A stretch of 28,582 bases of DNA from AR5 sp035762565 (GTDB taxonomy: Bacteria > Methylomirabilota > Methylomirabilia > Rokubacteriales > CSP1-6): contig DASTOJ010000038.1 in the NCBI GenBank assembly GCA_035762565.1, forward strand, positions 1 to 28,582, written 5' to 3'. Shown one piece after another: positions 23,985-28,582 of this stretch. Every line of letters begins with the position of its first letter. Within the stretch, counting starts at the first letter, position 1. Under the pieces are notes generated by a model that was given only the letters and a program-made list of their open reading frames with translations, searched no databases and was not told the DNA's origin. The position numbers and the translations under genes were made by a program.

Positions 23985-24808
23985 GCCACGGCCCCGGCCA
24001 GCATCGTCTCGTCCCGGGCGGCGAGCGGCGGCGGATACTCGCCGAAGATCTCCACCAGCATGGCGTCCGTCAGCTCGGTGGGCGGCCCGTTGAACACCAG
24101 CTCGCCTTCGCGCAAGCCGAGCACGCGGTCGGCGTACCCGCGCGCGTAGTCCACGTGGTGCAGCGTCGCGACGACCGTGAGGTTAGCGCCGGAGGCGATC
24201 CGCCGGAGCGTGTCCATCACCAGGCGCCCGTTGAGGACGTCGAGGCTGGCCACGGGCTCGTCGGCCAGAATCACCCGCGGGTCCTGGGCCAGGATCTTGG
24301 CGATCGCCACCCGCTGCTGCTCGCCCCCCGACAGCGTGTCGGCGCGCTGCCACACTTTCTCGACCAGTCCGACGTGGGCCAGGCACCGCAGCGCGATCGC
24401 CCGCTCGGTCCGCTCGAACCAGCGCGCGCCCGCCGCCCATCGCCGCCAGCCGGCCAGGTGCGGGAGCCGGCCGACTAGCACGTTGTCCATCACGCGCAAC
24501 CGCTTCACGAGATTGAACTGCTGATAGATCATCCCGACCCGCGCGCGATGGGCCCGCAGGGCCCGCCCGCCCAGGGCCGCCAGGTCCGCGCCGTCGAAGC
24601 GGACGGCGCCGCTGCCGGCCGTGGTCGCGCGGGCCAGACAGCGAAGAAGCGTCGTCTTCCCCGCGCCCGACCGGCCGATGATGGCCACGAACTGCCCGGG
24701 ATGAATGGTGGCGGACACGTCCCGGAGCGCGCGCCTGCCCCGGAAGTCCTTGGTGACCCGGTCGAGGCTGATCACCGGCGAGACGGTGGACGCCATGTCG
24801 CCGGCCAT
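23981..24808 (-). CDS. phnC: Phosphonate ABC transporter ATP-binding protein PhnC
   Basis: A 275-residue ATPase. Walker A is GRSGAGKTT (45-53), the Q-loop is IYQQFNLVKRL, typical of PhnC, the signature is LSGGEQQRVAIAKIL, Walker B is VILADEPVASLD, and the switch is TLHHVD. The C-terminus VFNGPPTELT is also typical. ATG 24808 is used; ATG 24796 is a near alternative. It is the first gene of the phnCED-zinc ribbon-phnGHIJKLM run, with a Pho-box-like array ending 12 bases before the start. The dead-ABC gene at 15559-16290 appears to be a paralog. Confidence 0.95.
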   Translation of the reverse strand: MAGDMASTVSPVISLDRVTKDFRGRRALRDVSATIHPGQFVAIIGRSGAGKTTLLRCLARATTAGSGAVRFDGADLAALGGRALRAHRARVGMIYQQFNLVKRLRVMDNVLVGRLPHLAGWRRWAAGARWFERTERAIALRCLAHVGLVEKVWQRADTLSGGEQQRVAIAKILAQDPRVILADEPVASLDVLNGRLVMDTLRRIASGANLTVVATLHHVDYARGYADRVLGLREGELVFNGPPTELTDAMLVEIFGEYPPPLAARDETMLAGAVA

Positions 24809-24820
24809 CCTATCGACCCC

Positions 24821-24849
24821 CTGTTGCGCGCGGATGACGGCGCCGTGAA
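24821..24849 (-). promoter_or_regulatory. Pho-box-like array upstream of phnC (three 11-bp units)
   Basis: On the minus strand: TTCACGG (24849-24843), GTCATCC (24838-24832) and GCAACAG (24827-24821), exactly 11 bases apart. The order and units match the arrays at phoB, the dead-ABC gene and phoX. The array is very close to the phnC ATG at 24808, which may mean transcription starts near the start codon or that the internal ATG at 24796 is used. Confidence 0.72.
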
Positions 24850-24870
24850 GGTTCCACGAAGCCGCCGCCT

Positions 24871-25625
24871 TCAGGGGCGAGGCGCCAGCTCGCGCCGGTC
24901 CAGCTCAGCGCCGGTGAGGTCGCGATGCGTGACGGTCATCGCGCGCGTCCGGCCGTCGATGCGCACGTGCCCGAAGAAGAGTCCGCCCTCGGTCGGCGGC
25001 GTGTTGACCCGCCCGCCCGGGTGCTTCGTGAAGAGGACCTGGGGTCCGAAGGTGTTGTCGAGCGCGTTGGGCCCGAAGCCGGATGGGCTCGTCCAGGAGG
25101 TTGTAGCGATAGTTGCCGCGGAACTCCTCGAGCGTCTCGGCCACCTTCGCCTTCTCCGGGATCACGACGTTGCGCCAGGTGCCGCCGCCCGGCGAAGGTC
25201 ACGTCCCGGGCGTCGGCCGGCGCGGTCTTCAAGCGGCCCTCGAGCGGAATGCTCGTGGATCGGAGATCGCCGAGGTCCTGGAACGTCACCCGATAGAAGA
25301 CGTCCTGGCCCGCCGGCAGATCGGTCAGCACGACCTGGGCGGCGTGACCCGTCTCCGGCAGCGCGGCGGGCCCCACCACGCGCCGGGGGTGGGCGAAACG
25401 CTCGCTGTACTCCACGATCATCCGGGCCGGGCGGTCGGTCGCGCTCCACACCACGCCCGAGTGACGCCCGACGTCGCCGCTCTGGACACCATGGGGCACG
25501 CCGGGACGGGCGGCGTCCGAAGGCTGTGCCGCGACCGGCCGGGCTCGCCACCCGGTTGCCGCCACAGTGATACCGGCCAGGGTCGATGGGCTCCTCCTGG
25601 TTTCTCGGGGTTCGACACGTCGCAA
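24871..25625 (-). pseudogene. Decayed PhoD-type alkaline phosphatase with two internal deletions
   Basis: Three pieces of a PhoD-like phosphatase lie in order but in different frames. About 25530-25200 gives the PhoD N-terminal domain (GVPHGVQSGDVG, RMIVEYSERF, DLPAGQDVFYRVTFQDL). About 25190-25095 gives VVIPEKAKVAETLEEFRGNY and YNLLDE. About 25085-24871 gives the C-terminus (FGPNALDNTFGPQV, FFGHVRIDG, DLTGAELDRRELAP, stop). The segments with most metal-binding residues, including the GD and DDHE motifs, are gone from both junctions. About 750 bases remain of a gene normally near 1.5 kb. The only long frame begins at TTG 25625. It lies next to intact phoX, which may have made it redundant. 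Confidence 0.85.
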
Positions 25626-25667
25626 GCGTGGGCCCGGCGGGTGACGCCCGCGTGGCGTTGCAGAAGC

Positions 25668-25696
25668 TTCGTCGTTCGGTCATCGGGTCGCAACGT
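25668..25696 (+). promoter_or_regulatory. Pho-box-like array upstream of phoX (three 11-bp units)
   Basis: On the plus strand, TTCGTCG (25668-25674), GTCATCG (25679-25685) and GCAACGT (25690-25696), 11 bases apart, end 35 bases before the phoX ATG. The middle and third units match those at phoB and phnC. This is the only array on the plus strand facing a plus-strand gene, and phoX genes are PhoB-controlled in other bacteria. Confidence 0.72.
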
Positions 25697-25731
25697 ACCG
25701 CCCGTAGTCTCCCCGCGACAAAGGGGGAGCC

Positions 25732-27630
25732 ATGCACAACGACCTTGAAGACGTCGGCGTCAATCCTTCCGCCAACCCGACCTTCCAGTCCGTCGTCGCG
25801 ACCCGGCTCTCCCGCCGTCGGCTGCTGCAGGGCGGTCTTGCCGCAGCCGCGCTGTCGGTGTCCGGGCGGCGCCAAGCCGACGCGGCTCCGCTGCTGGGAT
25901 TCAAAGGCGTGCCGGTCTCGGCCGCAGATACCGTCGTCGTGCCTCCCGGCTATACCACCGAGGTGCTGTACGCGTGGGGCGACCCGATCTCCGACGGGCC
26001 GGCGTTCAAGCCGGACGCCAGTAACACCGTCGCCGACCAGGAGCAGCAGGCCGGGATGCACCACGACGGCCTCCACTTCTTCCCGCTGCCGGTGGGGTCC
26101 GACCGTTCCGCCCGCGGGCTGCTGGCGGTGAACCACGAGTACACCGACGACGGCCTGCTCCACGTCGGCGGCATGCAGCCGTGGACGGCGGAGAAGGTCG
26201 CCAAGTCCCAGGCCGCGCACGGCGTATCGGTCGTCGAGGTGGCGCTGGTCAACGAGCGGTGGACCGTCGTGCGGCCGTCGCCCTACGCCCGCCGGGTGAC
26301 CGGCCGCACGCCCATCGGGTTCGACGGCCCTGCCGTCGGGCATCCCCGGCTGCGCACCGCCGCCGACCCCCAGGGGCGCAGCGCGCTCGGCACGCTCAAC
26401 AACTGTGCCCACGGCGTAACGCCGTGGGGCACATACCTCACCTGCGAGGAGAACTTCAACGGGTACTTCGTCAACGGCAGCGACGCGATTCCGCCCGCCC
26501 AGCGCCGCTACGGCATCACCAAGACGGGCTTCCGCTATCGCTGGCACGAGCACGATCCCCGCTTCGACGCCGCCGCGCATCCCAACGAACCGAACCGCTT
26601 CGGCTGGGTGGTCGAGATCGATCCCTACGACCCGGCGCGGGCGCCCGTGAAGCACACGGCGCTCGGCCGCTTCAAGCACGAGGGTGCGGCGCTGACGCTG
26701 GCCCGAGACAATCGAGTCGTGGCCTACATGGGCGACGACGAGCGCTTCGAGTACATCTACAAGTTCGTCTCCCGCCGCCCGTTCGTCCCTGGCGACCGGA
26801 AGGCGAACCGGCGGCTGCTCGAAGAAGGGACACTCCACGTCGCGCGGTTCGATGCCTCCGGCGCCGGGGAGTGGATCGCGCTGACGCACGGCGCGCGCGG
26901 CCTCGAGGCGGCAGCCGGCTTCGCGACCCAGGCCGACATCCTCATCGACACCCGGGCGGCCGCCGACGTCGTGCGCGCGACGCGGATGGATCGGCCCGAG
27001 TGGATCGCCGTGCATCCCAGGACCGGCGAGGTCTACTGCACGCTCACCAACAATACCCAGCGGGGGGCGGCGGGCGCGGTGGGGCCGGACGCCGCCAACC
27101 CCCGCCCGGCCAACGCCTTGGGCCACATCATCCGCTGGCGTGAGCGCGGCGGGGACGCCGCCGCCACGGCGTTCGAGTGGGACATCTTCGTGCGCTGCGG
27201 CGACCCGGAGCACACGGAACCGATCAAGCGCGGCACCATCAAGGGTGATATCTTCGGCTCACCCGACGGGCTCTGGATCGACGCCCGCGGGGTGCTGTGG
27301 ATCCAGACCGACGTCTCGACGAGCGCCCTGCACCGGGGCGACTACGCCCGCTTCGGCAACAACGTGATGCTGGCGGCCGATCCCGCCACCGGCGCCATCC
27401 GCCGCTTCCTCACCGGCCCCAGCGGAGCCGAGATCACCGGTGTGGTCACGACGCCCGACGGCCGGAGCATGTTCGTCAACGTGCAGCACCCGGGGGAGAC
27501 GGCCAGCGAGCGCAGCGACCCGGCCAACCCGACCGCCGTCAGCGCCTGGCCCGACGGCGTCGAGGATGGGCGTCCGCGCTCGGCGACGATCGTCATCCGC
27601 CGGCGTGACGGCGGAGTGATCGGCGCCTAA
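25732..27630 (+). CDS. phoX: PhoX-family alkaline phosphatase, Tat-exported
   Basis: A 632-residue protein of the PhoX (DUF839) family, calcium/iron-dependent phosphomonoesterases exported folded. The Tat signal is SRRRLLQGGLAAAALSV (27-43), with an extended N-terminus. Family segments visible include LNNCAHGVTPWGTYLTCEEN (NC..G.TPWGT...EE), FGWVVEIDP, RFKHEGAAL, YMGDDERFEYIYKFVS, FGSPDGLWID and the late GAEITGVVTTPDGRSMFVNVQHPGE. The metal- and substrate-binding Cys/Glu/Asp-rich loops appear intact. The ATG at 25732 has a good ribosome site (AAGGGGGAG). It is the only plus-strand gene in the window and releases phosphate from organic esters in the periplasm. Confidence 0.95.
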   Translation: MHNDLEDVGVNPSANPTFQSVVATRLSRRRLLQGGLAAAALSVSGRRQADAAPLLGFKGVPVSAADTVVVPPGYTTEVLYAWGDPISDGPAFKPDASNTVADQEQQAGMHHDGLHFFPLPVGSDRSARGLLAVNHEYTDDGLLHVGGMQPWTAEKVAKSQAAHGVSVVEVALVNERWTVVRPSPYARRVTGRTPIGFDGPAVGHPRLRTAADPQGRSALGTLNNCAHGVTPWGTYLTCEENFNGYFVNGSDAIPPAQRRYGITKTGFRYRWHEHDPRFDAAAHPNEPNRFGWVVEIDPYDPARAPVKHTALGRFKHEGAALTLARDNRVVAYMGDDERFEYIYKFVSRRPFVPGDRKANRRLLEEGTLHVARFDASGAGEWIALTHGARGLEAAAGFATQADILIDTRAAADVVRATRMDRPEWIAVHPRTGEVYCTLTNNTQRGAAGAVGPDAANPRPANALGHIIRWRERGGDAAATAFEWDIFVRCGDPEHTEPIKRGTIKGDIFGSPDGLWIDARGVLWIQTDVSTSALHRGDYARFGNNVMLAADPATGAIRRFLTGPSGAEITGVVTTPDGRSMFVNVQHPGETASERSDPANPTAVSAWPDGVEDGRPRSATIVIRRRDGGVIGA

Positions 27631-27688
27631 TCGGAGAGGGCCCGGGCGGCGCGGGGAACGGGCCCCGGTCCGCGCCTGCCTGCTCCGA
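27631..27688. terminator. Candidate bidirectional hairpin between phoX and the GH3 gene
   Basis: TCGGAG (27631-27636) pairs with CTCCGA (27683-27688), and inside it GGGCCCG (27638-27644) pairs with CGGGCCC (27659-27665). It follows directly on the phoX stop, between two convergent genes, where a shared terminator is expected. There is no T-run, so intrinsic termination is uncertain. The rest of the 133-base gap holds no convincing gene. Confidence 0.4.
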
Positions 27689-27749
27689 GCCGCGCGAACC
27701 GCCCGGCGTCAGCGCACTCGAGCGCGAACTGGACGGGCGGACTGCCGAG

Positions 27750-27778
27750 CGTCCACGACTCCGTCACGGATGCGTTAC
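27750..27778 (-). promoter_or_regulatory. Orphan Pho-box-like repeat at the 3' end of the GH3 gene
   Basis: GTAACGC (27778-27772), GTGACGG (27767-27761) and GTGGACG (27756-27750) are 11 bases apart on the minus strand. They resemble the pstS units, but no convincing gene lies downstream in this orientation before the convergent phoX. It could be chance, a relic, or the control of a small transcript. Confidence 0.3.
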
Positions 27779-28582
27779 GGCCCCTCCGAGCGCCCCGAGC
27801 TCGACCGCCTCCGAAGCGCCGAGGAGCGCGTCGGCCAGGGTTCGAGAGTTCGTCACGCGCGGGACCTTGTGCTGGCCGCCCAGCTTGCCGGCGGCGCGCA
27901 TCCACTCCTGGAAGGCCCCTCGCCGCAGCGCGATCAGCCTCGGCGCCACCATGCCGAGGTCCGCCGCCCGCTTCGTCCGATAGTCCGTGTTGAGCCGTTG
28001 CAAGGCGGCGTCCACGGCCGCGACGAAGGCGTTCCGCTCGAACGGGGCCCGGCGAAATTCCACCAGCCAGTCGTGGCCGCCGCGCGGCTCGCCCGCCTGC
28101 GGGAAGCGCGGCGCCACCGTGAACTCGGCCACGTCGGCACCGGTGGCGCCGCACGCCTCCAGCAGCGCCTGCTCCACCTCCTCGACGATGACGTTCTCGC
28201 CGAACGCGTTCACGAAGTGGCGCGTGCGGCCGGTGATCACCAGCCGCAGCGGGTCGCGGGTCGTGAACCGCACGGTGTCGCCGAGCAGGTAGGACCAGAT
28301 CCCGGCCGGCGTCGTCAGCACCACGGCGTAGTGGCGGTCCAGCTCCACGTCGGCGACGGTGTGACGCCGCGGGCGCTCGAGCCCGAGGTCCTCGACCGGG
28401 ACGAACTCGTGGAAGATCCCGTAGTCGAGCATGAGCGTGAGCCCGCCCGTCCGCTCGGTCTGCACGGCGACGAAGCCCTCGGAGGCCGGGTAGACTTCGA
28501 CGCACTCGAGCCCGCGCCCCAGCCGCTCCTCGATGACACCCCGGTAGGGCGCGAACGACACGCCGCCGTGAACGAACGCCCG
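27764..28582 (-). CDS. GH3-family acyl-adenylate ligase-like protein, 5' end outside the window
   Basis: The visible 272 residues are the C-terminal part of a GH3 (auxin-responsive promoter) family protein; the frame stays open to the right edge (AFVHGG before VSFAPYRGVI), so the start is missing. Recognisable are VEVYPASEGFVAVQ, LMLDYGIFHEFVP, LLGDTVRF and the GRTRHFVNAFGENVIVEEVE region of the C-terminal lid. Plant GH3 enzymes conjugate amino acids to acyl-AMP; bacterial members are uncharacterised. No functional link with the phosphate genes is evident. The stop at 27764 lies in a Pho-box-like repeat. Confidence 0.88.
   Translation of the reverse strand, partial: RAFVHGGVSFAPYRGVIEERLGRGLECVEVYPASEGFVAVQTERTGGLTLMLDYGIFHEFVPVEDLGLERPRRHTVADVELDRHYAVVLTTPAGIWSYLLGDTVRFTTRDPLRLVITGRTRHFVNAFGENVIVEEVEQALLEACGATGADVAEFTVAPRFPQAGEPRGGHDWLVEFRRAPFERNAFVAAVDAALQRLNTDYRTKRAADLGMVAPRLIALRRGAFQEWMRAAGKLGGQHKVPRVTNSRTLADALLGASEAVELGALGGAVTHP

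Noticed and set aside
25162..27213. A 683-codon minus-strand open frame opposite phoX
   Set aside because: It is the mirror of a well-supported PhoX gene, has no recognisable domain and continues through the PhoD remnant in the wrong frame.
27627..27767. A 46-residue ORF starting GTG at 27767, overlapping the GH3 stop as GTGA
   Set aside because: Composition is low-complexity (Gly/Arg/Pro/Ala-rich end), it crosses the hairpin after phoX, and nothing else supports it.

Overview
The window is a very GC-rich (by eye about 70%), gene-dense bacterial segment. It is almost entirely devoted to phosphorus: phosphate uptake, phosphonate breakdown and secreted phosphatases. Export signals, long PstC/PstA permeases and the lack of Gram-positive features suggest a high-GC Gram-negative bacterium from an environmental lineage. 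I cannot place it further from sequence alone. All genes except phoX lie on the minus strand. I saw no tRNA, rRNA, CRISPR array or transposase.

Layout from low to high coordinates: (1) an 86-bp tandem repeat at the left edge overlapping the end of a LOG-family gene; (2) the high-affinity phosphate operon pstS-pstC-pstA-pstB-phoU and its upstream regulator phoB, with no phoR beside it; (3) a cluster matching the uncharacterised 'GAK' system, read PHP-domain protein, three amphi-Trp proteins, a PhoU-kinase fusion, an ATP-grasp enzyme, an HprK-related kinase and a tiny Cys-Cys peptide; (4) a C-P lyase region with transporter phnCED, a zinc-ribbon protein and phnGHIJKLM, followed by a separate group of a catalytically dead ABC-ATPase paralog, a PhnZ-like HD protein and an inositol-monophosphatase-family protein; (5) a decayed PhoD-type alkaline phosphatase, an intact Tat-exported PhoX phosphatase, and the 3' part of a GH3-family gene running off the right edge.

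The main unifying signal is regulatory. Upstream of phoB, pstS, the PHP/GAK cluster, the dead-ABC group, phnC and phoX there are 7-bp elements repeated in exact 11-bp register, the architecture of PhoB operators (Pho boxes). Four promoters (phoB, the dead-ABC group, phnC, phoX) share an ordered three-unit pattern close to TTCACGG, GTCATCG, GTAAC. This suggests that the GAK cluster, whose function is unknown, belongs to the phosphate-starvation regulon. Its parts (two kinase-like proteins, an ATP-grasp ligase, a PhoU domain, small amphi-Trp proteins and a possible 33-residue peptide) make it the best candidate here for an undescribed system.
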